Of a stretch of 64,000 bases of DNA, positions 24,848 to 33,360 are shown one piece after another. This DNA is from Pilimelia anulata (lineage in GTDB: Bacteria; Actinomycetota; Actinomycetes; Mycobacteriales; Micromonosporaceae): NCBI RefSeq assembly GCF_014647895.1, contig NZ_BMQB01000012.1, positions 1 through 64,000 of the forward strand. Direction: 5' to 3'. The position numbers and the translations under genes are program-made. The notes under the pieces were generated by a model. It saw only the letters and a list, made by a program, of their open reading frames with translations, was not told where the DNA came from and made no database searches. Within the stretch, counting starts at the first letter, position 1, and each line of letters opens with the position of its first letter.

Positions 24848-25607
24848 GCCCGAGGGCGGGCCGGCGCGGCTGCAGAAGATCCTGGCCGCGGCGGGCGTCG
24901 GCTCGCGCCGGGCCTGCGAGGCGCTGATCGCCGCCCGCCGGGTCACGGTCGACGGCCGGGTGGCCGCGCTGGGCGACCGGGTCGACCCGGTCGCGGCCGA
25001 GATCCACGTGGACGGCCAGCGGGTGATCGTCGACTCCCGGCTGGTGTACCTGGCGATGAACAAGCCGCGCGGCGTCGTCGCCACGATGGCCGACGAGAAG
25101 GGCCGGGCGGCGGTCGCCGACTTCATCGGCAACCTGGAGCAGCGGGTTTACCACGTCGGCCGGCTGGACGCCGACAGCGAGGGCCTGCTGCTGCTCACCA
25201 ACGACGGCGACCTGGCGCACAAGCTGATGCACCCCTCGTACGGCGTGACCAAGACGTACCGGTGCGAGGTCCCCGGCCCGCTGCCGCGCAGCGTCGGGCG
25301 GCAACTGCTGTCCGGCGTCGAGCTGGAGGACGGCCCGGCCCGGGCCGACGAGTTCCGGGTCATCGACGCGTACGGCCGCAGCGCCCTGGTCGAGATCGTG
25401 CTGCACGAGGGGCGCAAGCACATCGTCCGGCGGCTGTTCGACGAGCTCGGCCACCCGGTGCGGCGGCTGATCCGGACGGCGATCGGCCCGGTCCGGCTGG
25501 GCGACCTCAAGGCCGGGCGGACCAGGCGGCTGTCGGCGGCCGAGGTGGCCGCGCTGTTCCGCGACTGCGAGCGCGGCGCCGAGCACCGCGACGCCGCCGC
25601 CTCCTGA
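24840..25607 (+). CDS. rluB: 23S rRNA pseudouridine synthase (RluB/RsuA family)
   Basis: A protein of 255 residues. An S4 domain (RLQKILAAAGVGSRRACEALI) is followed by the catalytic domain with YHVGRLDADSEGLLLLTNDG, where Asp110 is the nucleophile. HEGRKHIVRRLFDELGHPVRRL completes the family signature. It isomerises a uridine in helix 89 or a related rRNA site. It is the normal neighbour of scpB. Confidence 0.94.
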   Translation: MPEPEGGPARLQKILAAAGVGSRRACEALIAARRVTVDGRVAALGDRVDPVAAEIHVDGQRVIVDSRLVYLAMNKPRGVVATMADEKGRAAVADFIGNLEQRVYHVGRLDADSEGLLLLTNDGDLAHKLMHPSYGVTKTYRCEVPGPLPRSVGRQLLSGVELEDGPARADEFRVIDAYGRSALVEIVLHEGRKHIVRRLFDELGHPVRRLIRTAIGPVRLGDLKAGRTRRLSAAEVAALFRDCERGAEHRDAAAS

Positions 25608-25932
25608 CCCCGCCCCACGCCCGCCCCACGCCCGCGCGCGTTCGCGCCGCACCCACCGCCGCCCGCACCCGCCCGGCGCGCCGCGGTGCCCGATCGACTC
25701 CGGTGCCGGCGGTGCGACGCTGGCGGTCGGCTCCGTGCGAGTGGCGCGGTGCTGGCGCGAGTGGTGCGGTGCTGGCGCGGGTGGCCGGCCGGGGCCGCGC
25801 GGCGGCGGACCGCACCGCGCCCGCCGGCCGCCGCGGGTGACCCGGCACAATGGGGGGCGGCCGCGCGCCCCGGCGCCGCCCGACCCCCGAACTTTTCCGA
25901 CTTTTCGCTTTTGCGAGCAGGGAGTGCAGGAC
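25608..25932. other. intergenic stretch with a short tandem repeat
   Basis: About 325 bases without a credible gene. It holds a 20-base tandem duplication at 25741-25780 and a C/G-rich remainder. A less GC-rich patch just before cmk (CCGAACTTTTCCGAC, then TTTTCGCTTTTGCGAG) probably contains the cmk promoter. Confidence 0.6.
25741..25784 (+). repeat. two 20-base tandem repeats plus a partial third
   Basis: The unit GTGGCGCGGTGCTGGCGCGA is repeated directly with one C-to-T change and a G/A change at the end, and a third copy starts with GTGG. It lies outside genes. Confidence 0.75.
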
Positions 25933-26613
25933 GTGAGCGACCGGACGCGCGCAGCGCGGTGCGTGGTGGCGGTGGACGGGCCGTCCGGCTCGGGCAAGTC
26001 GACCGTCTGCCGGCGGCTGGCCAGCGCGCTCGGCGCCCGGTACCTGGACACCGGCGCGATGTACCGCGGCGTCACCCTGGCCGTCCTGCGCGCCGGCGTG
26101 CCGCCCACCGACGCCGCGGCGGTCGCCAAGATCGCCGTCGACACCGTGCTCGACTCCGGCACCGACCCCGACGCGCCGACGCTCACCGTCGACGGCGTGC
26201 CCGCGGAGCCCGAGATCCGCGGGCCCGGGGTGACCGGGGCGGTGTCCGCGGTGGCGGCCGTGGCGGCCGTCCGGCAGCACCTGGTCGCCCGGCAGCGGGA
26301 GATCATCGCCGCCGCCGGCCGGATCGTCGTCGAGGGCCGCGACATCGGCGCGGTGGTCGCCCCGGACGCCGACCTGAAGGTGTACCTGACCGCGTCCGCG
26401 GCCGAGCGGGCCCGCCGGCGCAGCGCCGAGGACGCCACCGACGTCGTCGCGACGGCCGCCGACCTGGACCGCCGGGACGCCGCGGACTCGAGCCGGGCGG
26501 TGGACCCGCTGCAACGGGCCGCCGACGCCGTCGTCCTGGACACCACCGCGCTGGGTATCGACGAGGTCGTCGCCGAGCTGGGCGCGCTGCTCGCCGCGCG
26601 GGGCGTCCGGTGA
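25933..26613 (+). CDS. cmk: cytidylate kinase
   Basis: A protein of 226 residues that phosphorylates CMP and dCMP with ATP. The P-loop GPSGSGKST lies at residues 16-24, then ARYLDTGAMYRGVTL (NMP site), IVVEGRDIGAVVAPDADLKVYLTA and RRRSAED. The GTG at 25933 has AGGGAG about 9 bases upstream; GTG 25924 is possible. It overlaps der by 4 bases. Confidence 0.94.
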   Translation: MSDRTRAARCVVAVDGPSGSGKSTVCRRLASALGARYLDTGAMYRGVTLAVLRAGVPPTDAAAVAKIAVDTVLDSGTDPDAPTLTVDGVPAEPEIRGPGVTGAVSAVAAVAAVRQHLVARQREIIAAAGRIVVEGRDIGAVVAPDADLKVYLTASAAERARRRSAEDATDVVATAADLDRRDAADSSRAVDPLQRAADAVVLDTTALGIDEVVAELGALLAARGVR

Positions 26614-28160
26614 CCGACCGCCACCCGGCGGACCCCGCCGGCCCGCCCGCGCCCGCCGCGGCCCCTGCCGCCCCCGACTCCGCCGCCCCGGCGAATCTCG
26701 ACCCGACTGCGTTCGACCCCGCCGCGTTCGACCCCGCTGCGTTCGACCCGGCCGAATTCGAGTCCGCCACCGGCTTCGACCCGGACGACTTCGAGCCCGC
26801 CGACGACGGCGCCCCCACCGGGCCGCTGCCGGTGGTGGCGGTCGTCGGCCGCCCCAACGTCGGCAAGTCGACGCTGGTCAACCGCATCATCGGCCGCCGC
26901 CAGGCGGTCGTCGAGGACGTGCCGGGCGTGACCCGGGACCGGGTCGCGTACGACGCGACGTGGGCCGGCCGCGCGTTCACCGTGGTCGACACCGGCGGCT
27001 GGGAGCCGGACGCCCGGGACCGGGCCGCCGCGATCGCCGCCCAGGCCGAGGCGGCCGTGGCCACCGCGGACGTGGTGCTGTTCGTGGTCGACGCCGTCGT
27101 CGGCTCCACCGACGTGGACGAGGCCGCCGTCCGGATGCTGCGCCGCAGCGCCAAGCCGGTCCTGCTGATCGCCAACAAGGTCGACAACACCGCGCTGGAG
27201 GCCGAGGCCGCCAACCTGTGGGGCCTGGGCCTGGGCGAGCCGTGGCCGATCTCGGCGCTGCACGGCCGCGGCTCCGGCGACCTGCTGGACGCGCTGCTGG
27301 CCGCGTTCCCCGAGCCGGCCCCGCCGGAGGCGCCGGGCCCGCGCGGCCCGCGCCGGGTCGCCCTGGTCGGCCGCCCGAACGTCGGCAAATCCAGCCTGCT
27401 CAACCGGCTCGCCCGGGAGGAGCGGGCGGTGGTGGACGCGGTCGCCGGCACCACCGTCGACCCGGTCGACAGCCTGGTCGCCATCGGCGGCGAGACCTGG
27501 CAGCTCGTGGACACCGCCGGGCTGCGCAAGCGGGTCGGCCGGGCCAGCGGCACCGAGTACTACGCCAGCCTGCGCACCGCCGCCGCGATCGAGGCCGCCG
27601 AGGTCGCCGTGGTCCTGCTGGACGCCGGCGAGCCGATCAGCGAGCAGGACCAGCGCATCCTGTCGATGGTCGAGGACGCCGGCCGGGCGATGGTGATCGC
27701 GTTCAACAAGTGGGACCTGGTCGACGCCGACCGGCGGTACCACCTGGACCGCGAGATCGACCGCGAGCTGCGCCGGCTGACCTGGCCGCTGCGGGTGAAC
27801 ATCTCCGCCCGGACCGGCCGCGCGGTGGACCGGCTCGCCCCGGCGCTGCGCACGGCGCTGGCCTCGTGGGAGCAGCGCATCCCGACCGGGGTGCTCAACC
27901 AGTGGCTGACCGCGCTGGTCCAGGCGACCCCGCACCCGGTCCGGGGCGGCCGGGCGCCGCGGGTGCTGTTCGCCACCCAGGCCGGGACCCGGCCGCCGAA
28001 GTTCGTCCTCTTCACCACCGCGCCCATCGACGCCGGGTACCAGCGGTTCGTGGCCCGCAAGCTGCGGGAGGAGTTCGGCTTCACCGGTTCGCCGATCGAG
28101 GTGAGCGTGCGGGCGAAGAAGTCCGTCGGTCCGGGCGGCCGGGGTCGGGCGCACGGCTGA
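26610..28160 (+). CDS. der: ribosome biogenesis GTPase Der (EngA)
   Basis: A protein of 516 residues with two tandem GTPase domains needed for 50S subunit assembly. The G1 motifs are GRPNVGKST at residues 80-88 and GRPNVGKSS near 254-262; DTGG and DTAG, NKVD and NKWD complete them. The C-terminal KH-like domain (RVLFATQAGTRPPKFVLFTT) is intact. An extra N-terminal tail of about 73 residues contains a repeated F-D-P-A-A unit (residues 31-50) and is acidic, absent from typical Der of about 440-490 residues. The GTG overlaps cmk. Confidence 0.95.
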   Translation: MTDRHPADPAGPPAPAAAPAAPDSAAPANLDPTAFDPAAFDPAAFDPAEFESATGFDPDDFEPADDGAPTGPLPVVAVVGRPNVGKSTLVNRIIGRRQAVVEDVPGVTRDRVAYDATWAGRAFTVVDTGGWEPDARDRAAAIAAQAEAAVATADVVLFVVDAVVGSTDVDEAAVRMLRRSAKPVLLIANKVDNTALEAEAANLWGLGLGEPWPISALHGRGSGDLLDALLAAFPEPAPPEAPGPRGPRRVALVGRPNVGKSSLLNRLAREERAVVDAVAGTTVDPVDSLVAIGGETWQLVDTAGLRKRVGRASGTEYYASLRTAAAIEAAEVAVVLLDAGEPISEQDQRILSMVEDAGRAMVIAFNKWDLVDADRRYHLDREIDRELRRLTWPLRVNISARTGRAVDRLAPALRTALASWEQRIPTGVLNQWLTALVQATPHPVRGGRAPRVLFATQAGTRPPKFVLFTTAPIDAGYQRFVARKLREEFGFTGSPIEVSVRAKKSVGPGGRGRAHG

Positions 28161-28355
28161 GGGGTGATCTCCGGTCGGCGACAGCCCGGTCACGGACCCG
28201 CATCGATCGAAGCTGATCACTGCGCGTAACCGTACCCGTATCGATAACCTTCTCTCCGCGACCGCTGCTTCGGTCGCCGCGGCCGACCGGCCGTGCCCGT
28301 ACCGCACCAGGGTTCCGCAGCGCCCGCGTCGGTGTTCTCCGGGGGAGGAACCCGT

Positions 28356-28643
28356 ATGTCACCCAGCGCTCAGCTCCCTGTCACGGCCGTGGGCGTCGTC
28401 GCCCTGGGCGTGCTGCTCGGCCGCGCCGCCATGGTCGTCGGCGCCGTCGTGCTCATCCTGATGTGCCTGCTGGCCATCCACGCCACCCTGCAGGACCGGG
28501 AGGCCGCCCGCTGGGACGCGGAGCGGCCCGCCCCGGTGCCGGTTGAACCGGACACCCTCGTCGAGCCGTACCCCCTGTCGCCGGCGCCCGGCGGGCGCCG
28601 CTTCCGGCGTGCCCGCGCGCGAACGCGAATGAATCCCGCATAG
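28356..28643 (+). CDS. small membrane protein with N-terminal LPVTA motif
   Basis: A predicted protein of 95 residues. The start MSPSAQLPVTAVGVVALG places an LPVTA element at residues 7-11, followed by two hydrophobic stretches (to about residue 46). A Pro/Glu-rich cytoplasmic-type tail ends in a cluster of Arg (RRFRRARARTR). GGGGGAGGAA lies 5 bases upstream of the ATG. The N-terminal pattern is like that of the LPVTG microprotein downstream of the glycosyltransferase, suggesting a related origin. No function is recognised. Confidence 0.75.
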   Translation: MSPSAQLPVTAVGVVALGVLLGRAAMVVGAVVLILMCLLAIHATLQDREAARWDAERPAPVPVEPDTLVEPYPLSPAPGGRRFRRARARTRMNPA

Positions 28644-28759
28644 TCCCTTCGACCAGCCCCAACTCGGACCAACGCTCGATGGTGAGGGGCGCGGCGGCGC
28701 CCATAGGGTCGCCTTTCCCCTCGCTGTTGGTGCGGGCTCGACTCCCCTCGGGTTGGCCA

Positions 28760-29935
28760 ATGTTGCTGTTCGCAACGCTCCTGGTGGCGGTGGCCACCCT
28801 CCTGGCCGCCGTGCTCGCCGGCGCGTTCCTGTACGGGTTCGCCCGGCCCCGCCGGGTCCGCCCGCGGCGCGCCGCGCCCGCGCCCGACCCGGTCGGCCAC
28901 GACGAGGTCGCCGTGCTCATCGCCTCCTACAACGGCGCCGCCACCATCGCCGGGGCGGTCGCGGCCGCCCGGGCCAACAACGTCGCCGTGTACGTGGTCT
29001 CCGACGCCTCCACCGACGCCACCGCGGCGCTCGCCGCCGCGGCCGGCGCCCGGGTGCTCGACCAGCCGGTCAACGCCGGCAAGCCGGCCGCCCTGCACGC
29101 TGCGTACGCGCACTTCGACCTCGGCGCCCGGTACCGGGCGGTGGCCATCCTCGACGACGACGTACTGGTCGCCCCGGACTTCGTCGTCCAGTGCCGCGCC
29201 GCCCTCGGCGCCGGCGTCGCCATCGTCGTCGGCCACAACGTCACGTACTGGCCGCGCGCGCACCGGTGGAACCCGTGGCTGGCCGCCCGCGCGTACAGCT
29301 ACTGGAACTACCAGCTCATCGTCCGCCGGCTGCAGAGCGCCGCGAACGTGATGAACTGCATCTCCGGCTCGAACTCCATGTACCGCACGGAGCTGCTCGA
29401 CCGGCTGCTGCCGCAGCGCCCGCCGTACATCGTCGACGACACGTACTGGGTGCTGGAGACCCACCGCAAGAGCCTCGGCCGGGTCCGCTACGCCCCGCGC
29501 GCCCGGGCGCTGCTCCAGGACCCCACGACGTTCGGCGACTGGTACCGGCAGAACCTGCGCTGGATGTGGGGCACCTTCCAGGGCATCATCGGCCACCGCG
29601 TCGGCCGGCACGCGACCCGCTTCGACGCCGCGTACGTGCTGCTGATGCTGCACTGGCTCGGCTACGTCCTCGCCGGCCCCGCGACGCTGTGGATCGTCCT
29701 CGCCGCCGGCGGGCTGAGCCCGGCCGGGGCGGCGGTGCTGCTCGCCGGGCACGGCGTCTGGATGCTCGGCGCGGCGGTGCACCTGCGCCACCCGCGGCTG
29801 GTGCTGTTCATCCCGGCGCTGGCCGTGATCGATCTGCTGTACCGGGTGATCCTGGTGCACGCCCTGATCCGGGCGATCCGCCGGCCGGTCGTCGACCGGT
29901 GCGTGTGGACGTCCCCTGCCCGCCTGGCCGCCTGA
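28760..29935 (+). CDS. family 2 glycosyltransferase, processive type
   Basis: A membrane enzyme of 391 residues. An N-terminal helix (MLLFATLLVAVATLLAAVLAG) is followed by the GT-A domain: VAVLIASYNGAATIAGAV, VVSDASTDATAA, the DDD metal motif in VAILDDDVLVAPDFV, the acceptor motif CISGSNSMYRTELL, and VDDTYWVLE. The product-binding Q-x-x-R-W motif is QNLRW. Three hydrophobic segments end the protein. This matches processive beta-glycosyltransferases such as hyaluronan, chitin-oligomer and cellulose synthases; the sugar cannot be read. ATG 28760 gives a good membrane start; GTG 28730 is possible. A TAGGGT hexamer near 28702 may be the -10. Confidence 0.85.
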   Translation: MLLFATLLVAVATLLAAVLAGAFLYGFARPRRVRPRRAAPAPDPVGHDEVAVLIASYNGAATIAGAVAAARANNVAVYVVSDASTDATAALAAAAGARVLDQPVNAGKPAALHAAYAHFDLGARYRAVAILDDDVLVAPDFVVQCRAALGAGVAIVVGHNVTYWPRAHRWNPWLAARAYSYWNYQLIVRRLQSAANVMNCISGSNSMYRTELLDRLLPQRPPYIVDDTYWVLETHRKSLGRVRYAPRARALLQDPTTFGDWYRQNLRWMWGTFQGIIGHRVGRHATRFDAAYVLLMLHWLGYVLAGPATLWIVLAAGGLSPAGAAVLLAGHGVWMLGAAVHLRHPRLVLFIPALAVIDLLYRVILVHALIRAIRRPVVDRCVWTSPARLAA

Positions 29936-29969
29936 CCGCAGCGCGGCCGGAAAACCGGAGGAGAGAGAC

Positions 29970-30110
29970 ATGACGGGAAATCAGGAACTGCCGGTGACCG
30001 GCGCCTCGGGCGTGGTCCTGGGGGTGGTGGGCGCGGTGATGGTCGCCGTCGGCGCGCTGCTGACGTTCGCCGCCCGGGCGGGCGCGCGGACGCGCAACGC
30101 CCTGCGCTGA
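29970..30110 (+). CDS. 46-residue protein consisting only of an LPVTG sorting signal
   Basis: The ATG is preceded by GGAGGAGAGA. The product is MTGNQE, then LPVTG at residues 7-11, a hydrophobic stretch of about 22 residues (VVLGVVGAVMVAVGALL) and a positive tail (ARAGARTRNALR). That is exactly a sortase sorting signal, but there is no signal peptide and no body protein in front. With the positive end inside the cell, the short N-terminus and LPVTG would face outward. It lies 34 bases after the glycosyltransferase gene and is probably co-transcribed. Whether a sortase acts on it is unknown. Confidence 0.7.
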   Translation: MTGNQELPVTGASGVVLGVVGAVMVAVGALLTFAARAGARTRNALR

Positions 30111-30142
30111 CCCGCCCGCGCGCCGCCGGGGACCGCCGCGGG

Positions 30143-30490
30143 TCAGTCCCCGGTGGGCCGGGCGGCCGGCTCGTCGGCCGCCCGCGGCCGCGGCACGTCG
30201 ACGACCTCGGCGACCCGCTCGGCGACCTCGCTGGGCAGGTCCTGCTCGTCGCGCAGCTTGGCCTCCTCCTCCTGCTTGACCTCGACCCTGGCGGCCTGCC
30301 AGGCCGACCAGTGCCCGGAGACCAGCGCCCAGAGCGAGAGCGCCGAGACGTACACCACGGAGTCCAGCCAGCCGGCGGCCAGGCTGATCGGGATCATGAT
30401 GATCCAGAAGACGGTGAGCCAGCCGTTGATCCGGCGCATGAAGACGGGGTCCCCCTGAACCATGGCCCAGAGCGATTTGACGGCGCGCAT
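30143..30490 (-). CDS. small membrane protein with acidic tail
   Basis: A predicted protein of 115 residues. The N-terminal 25 residues are amphipathic (MRAVKSLWAMVQGDPVFMRR). Two hydrophobic segments follow (LTVFWIIMIPISLAAGW; VVYVSALSLWALVSG). A charged helical tail (ARVEVKQEEEAKLRDEQDLP...VAERVAEVVDV) completes it. AAGGGAGCC precedes the ATG on its strand. No function is recognised. It is divergent from the universal stress protein gene across about 140 bases. Confidence 0.75.
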   Translation of the reverse strand: MRAVKSLWAMVQGDPVFMRRINGWLTVFWIIMIPISLAAGWLDSVVYVSALSLWALVSGHWSAWQAARVEVKQEEEAKLRDEQDLPSEVAERVAEVVDVPRPRAADEPAARPTGD

Positions 30491-30629
30491 GCGTGGCTCC
30501 CTTCGTCACCGGCGGTACCGGCAGACGGTTGTCATCGTGCAATAGTTGCCCTCGCCGGGCAACAGTGCTCCGCCGTTACCCCGGCCCGCCGCCGCGCATG
30601 CGTGGCGGCGGTGGGGGAAAGTAGCGGCT

Positions 30630-31526
30630 ATGGATGACGTCATCGTCGTGGGCGTGGACGGCTCGGCCCCCGCCCGGCACGCGGCCCGGTGGGCCGGGGA
30701 CCTGGCCGCCGCCGAGGGCTGCGGGGTCCGGCTCGTGCACGGCTACCTGCACCCGATGAGCTACGCGGTGCCGTTCGGCCCGTACCCGATGGTCGAGCCG
30801 GAGGCCGGGCGGGCCGCGGCGGCGCTGGTCGCCTCGGCGGCCGCCGACCTGCGGGCCGCCCACCCCGACCTGGTGGTCGAGGAGCGGGTGGAGCCCAGCG
30901 CCGGCGGCCCGGCCCTGGTCGACGCCTCGGCCGGGGCGCGGCTGCTGGTGGTCGGCCGGCGGGGCGTGGGCGGCTTCGCCCACCTGCTGCTCGGCTCGGT
31001 CAGCAGCGGGGTGGCCGTCCGGGCGCACTGCTCGGTCGCCGTCGTGCACGAGGGCGACGCGCCGGCGGACCCGGCCGCCCCCGTGGTCGTCGGCGTCGAC
31101 GGCTCGGCCGGCGGGGCGGCCGCCGCCCGCTGGGCGGCCCGGGCCGCGCACCGCCGCGGCGCCCGGCTGGAGCTGGTGCACGCCTGGTGGGCCAGCCCGT
31201 ACGTCGGCCTGACGCTCAGCGACGACGAGGCGCAGCGGGCGGCCCGGGCGCGGGCCGACGCGGTCCTGGCCGACACCCTCGCCGCCGTCGCGGCCGAGCT
31301 GCCGGAGCTGGCCGTCGGGGTCCGGCCGGTGCACACGCTGAACGCCGCCGAGGCGCTGATCGACGCCGGCTCGTCGGCGGCCCTGCTGGTCGTCGGCCCG
31401 CGCGGGCACAGCGCCCTGACCGGGCTGCTGGTCGGCTCGGTGACGCAGAGCGTCCTCCAGCACGCCGCGGTCCCGGTCGTCGTCGCCCGCGCCGACCCGG
31501 CGCCGCCCGCGGAGCCGGCCCCGTGA
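30630..31526 (+). CDS. tandem universal stress protein
   Basis: A cytosolic protein of 298 residues with two Usp domains. Each begins with a beta strand and VGVDGS (IVVGVDGSAPARHAARWA; VVVGVDGSAGGAAAARWA). Each ends with an ATP-binding glycine motif: VGRRGVGGFAHLLLGSVSSGV and VGPRGHSALTGLLVGSVTQSVL. Such tandem Usp proteins bind ATP and are often induced under hypoxia or stasis. The ATG is chosen because it begins directly before the first strand; the 84-base open frame upstream is not family-like. Confidence 0.9.
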   Translation: MDDVIVVGVDGSAPARHAARWAGDLAAAEGCGVRLVHGYLHPMSYAVPFGPYPMVEPEAGRAAAALVASAAADLRAAHPDLVVEERVEPSAGGPALVDASAGARLLVVGRRGVGGFAHLLLGSVSSGVAVRAHCSVAVVHEGDAPADPAAPVVVGVDGSAGGAAAARWAARAAHRRGARLELVHAWWASPYVGLTLSDDEAQRAARARADAVLADTLAAVAAELPELAVGVRPVHTLNAAEALIDAGSSAALLVVGPRGHSALTGLLVGSVTQSVLQHAAVPVVVARADPAPPAEPAP

Positions 31527-31532
31527 CACGCA

Positions 31533-31568
31533 GTCGGGCCCGCCACCCCAACCGGTAGCGGGCCCGAC
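31533..31568. terminator. convergent bidirectional hairpin
   Basis: GTCGGGCCCGC pairs perfectly with GCGGGCCCGAC around a 14-base loop. It lies between the stops of the universal stress protein gene and the M4 protease gene, which converge. Confidence 0.75.
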
Positions 31569-31599
31569 GTCCCGCATCAGCGCGGGAATGGAGCGCGGG

Positions 31600-33132
31600 T
31601 CAGCAGGAGTCGCTGCCCTTCACGGAGACGGCGTCCCAGGCCTTCTGCACCGCGGCGCACTCGCCGCCGCCGGCGAACAGCTCCTTGGCCGCCGCCACCG
31701 AGGCCGCGCGGGCCTTGGCGTGGGTCCAGCCCGAGGTCTTGCGGGACAGGGCGCCCATGAAGATCTTGCCGGCCTTCTGGATGCCGATCCCGGTCAGGGT
31801 GCTGTTGTTGCAGGTCGGGGACTTCGGCTGCCCGTTGGTCGGGTTCGAGCCCTCGGCCAGCAGGTAGAACCAGTGGTTCTGCGGGCCCGCACCCTTGTGC
31901 ACCTCCGGCGCCGAGCCGGTCCACATGCAGTTCGGGTCGCCCACCTTCGACGGCTCGTACATGTAGCGGATCGGGCCCTTGCCGACCAGGTTCGGCAGCT
32001 CGCCGACCTCGTACTCCGGCTTGTCATTCGGGTGGTTGGCGTAGAACTCGGTGAGGGCGCCGAAGATGTCGCCGGTCGACTCGTTCAGACCGCCGGCCTC
32101 GTTGCCGCTGCCCGAGCCGCCGGGCGTGTTCTGGAAGATGCCGTGGCCGTACTCGTGCCCGACCACGTCGATGTTGGTGAGCTGGCGCTTGTTGTCCTGC
32201 GAGTGGCCGAAGTTCGTGTACTGGCCGTTCCAGAACGCGTTCACCTGGCTCAGGCCGACCCGGGCGGGGAAGCCGCGGCCGTTGCCGTCGATGCCGTTGC
32301 GGCCCAGCCACTCCTTCAGCATGTCCCACTCCTTCTGCCCGGCGTACAGCGCGTCCGCGCAGCCCGAGGGCAGGTCGGAGCCGCCGCCGTTGCCGTAGGA
32401 GTCGTTCGAGCTGGTGAACGCCGAACCGTTCTGGCCGCCGCACTGGAGGCCGGGGCGGGACGGGTCGACCATCTTGCCGGAGGACAGGTTGCCCAGGTCC
32501 TGCTTGCCGTAGTAGCCGCCGTTACCGGTGGCGTGCACGACCTCGTTCCAGGTCCGGTCCTTGAGCACCTTGCCGGACTTGGCGTCGATCACCACGTGCA
32601 GGCGGGCCGGGTTGTTCTTCTTGTCCGCGCCCTCGACGAGGACCTCGTAGGCCAGCTTGCCGGCGCCGTCAGCAACGACGACCAGCTTCGGCGTGGCGGC
32701 GGTGTCGACCTTGCGGAGCTGCGCCCGGGCCACGCGGGTGGCCTCGGCGGCGGAGATGCCGGAGCGGGTCGAGGTGACGTTCAGCTCCCGGGTCTGCGCG
32801 ACCCAGGTGGACAGGACCTCGCCGGCGGCGTTGGTCACGACCACCGAGTCGCCGCCGAGGACGGGCAGGCCGCGGTGGGTGCGCTCGTAGGCGATGTACT
32901 GCAGGCCCGCGCCGGCGACGTTCGAGCGCTGCTCGAACTCGTCGGCGGGGGAGGCGAAGAACCGGTCCGGGTCGCCGGCGACGAGCCGGTCGGCCGACGA
33001 GGCCGCCAGCAGGGCGGTCGGGCGGCCCTGCGGGGCGGCGCCGGCGGTGTCGGCGAAGCTCGACGGGGCGGAGAGGGCGACAGCCCCGGTCACGGCGATC
33101 GCCGCTCCCGTGGCCCACGCAACCTTGCGCAT
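31600..33132 (-). CDS. secreted M4 (thermolysin-like) metalloprotease
   Basis: A pre-pro-enzyme of 510 residues. A signal peptide covers about residues 1-27 (MRKVAWATGAAIAVTGAVAL, cleavage near SSFA). A propeptide with FTP and PepSY-like parts runs to about 190. The catalytic domain has HEYGH at residues 326-330 (zinc ligands His326 and His330, catalytic Glu327) and the third zinc ligand Glu351 in GGLNESTGD. The C-terminal helical domain includes the QNHWFYLLAEG segment near the active-site His. AAGGAG lies just upstream of the ATG. It digests extracellular protein. It has a good promoter about 190 bases upstream. Confidence 0.95.
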   Translation of the reverse strand: MRKVAWATGAAIAVTGAVALSAPSSFADTAGAAPQGRPTALLAASSADRLVAGDPDRFFASPADEFEQRSNVAGAGLQYIAYERTHRGLPVLGGDSVVVTNAAGEVLSTWVAQTRELNVTSTRSGISAAEATRVARAQLRKVDTAATPKLVVVADGAGKLAYEVLVEGADKKNNPARLHVVIDAKSGKVLKDRTWNEVVHATGNGGYYGKQDLGNLSSGKMVDPSRPGLQCGGQNGSAFTSSNDSYGNGGGSDLPSGCADALYAGQKEWDMLKEWLGRNGIDGNGRGFPARVGLSQVNAFWNGQYTNFGHSQDNKRQLTNIDVVGHEYGHGIFQNTPGGSGSGNEAGGLNESTGDIFGALTEFYANHPNDKPEYEVGELPNLVGKGPIRYMYEPSKVGDPNCMWTGSAPEVHKGAGPQNHWFYLLAEGSNPTNGQPKSPTCNNSTLTGIGIQKAGKIFMGALSRKTSGWTHAKARAASVAAAKELFAGGGECAAVQKAWDAVSVKGSDSC

Positions 33133-33330
33133 GGAAACGCTCCTTATCGGGGGGTGGGGGCGCCGGGGGATCGGACGGGGATCCGCGGCCTCCGGCCGGT
33201 GGCGGCACTCACCGCCGCCAGCGCGCGGTGGGTACGCGCGCGGGAGCGCGGTGAGCGGGGGCCCGCCGATCAGCCGTACGGGTGGTGCCCATCGATCGAA
33301 GCGGCAACATCGAACGGCCGAGCGGGTCAA

Positions 33331-33360
33331 AGTAAAGGCTTTACCGGAGGGCTGTGTCAA
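33331..33360 (-). promoter_or_regulatory. promoter with overlapping palindrome for the M4 protease
   Basis: On the minus strand a perfect -35 TTGACA (33360-33355) is separated by 18 bases from TTTACT (33336-33331). A perfect 13-base palindrome GTAAAGGCTTTAC (plus-strand 33332-33344) overlaps the spacer and the -10, the position of a repressor operator. The predicted transcript has a leader of about 190 bases. Confidence 0.65.

Noticed and set aside
28161..28355. Riboswitch in front of the LPVTA microprotein gene
   Set aside because: There are short hairpins, such as GCGACCG/CGGTCGC, but no match to a known aptamer core that I can recognise.
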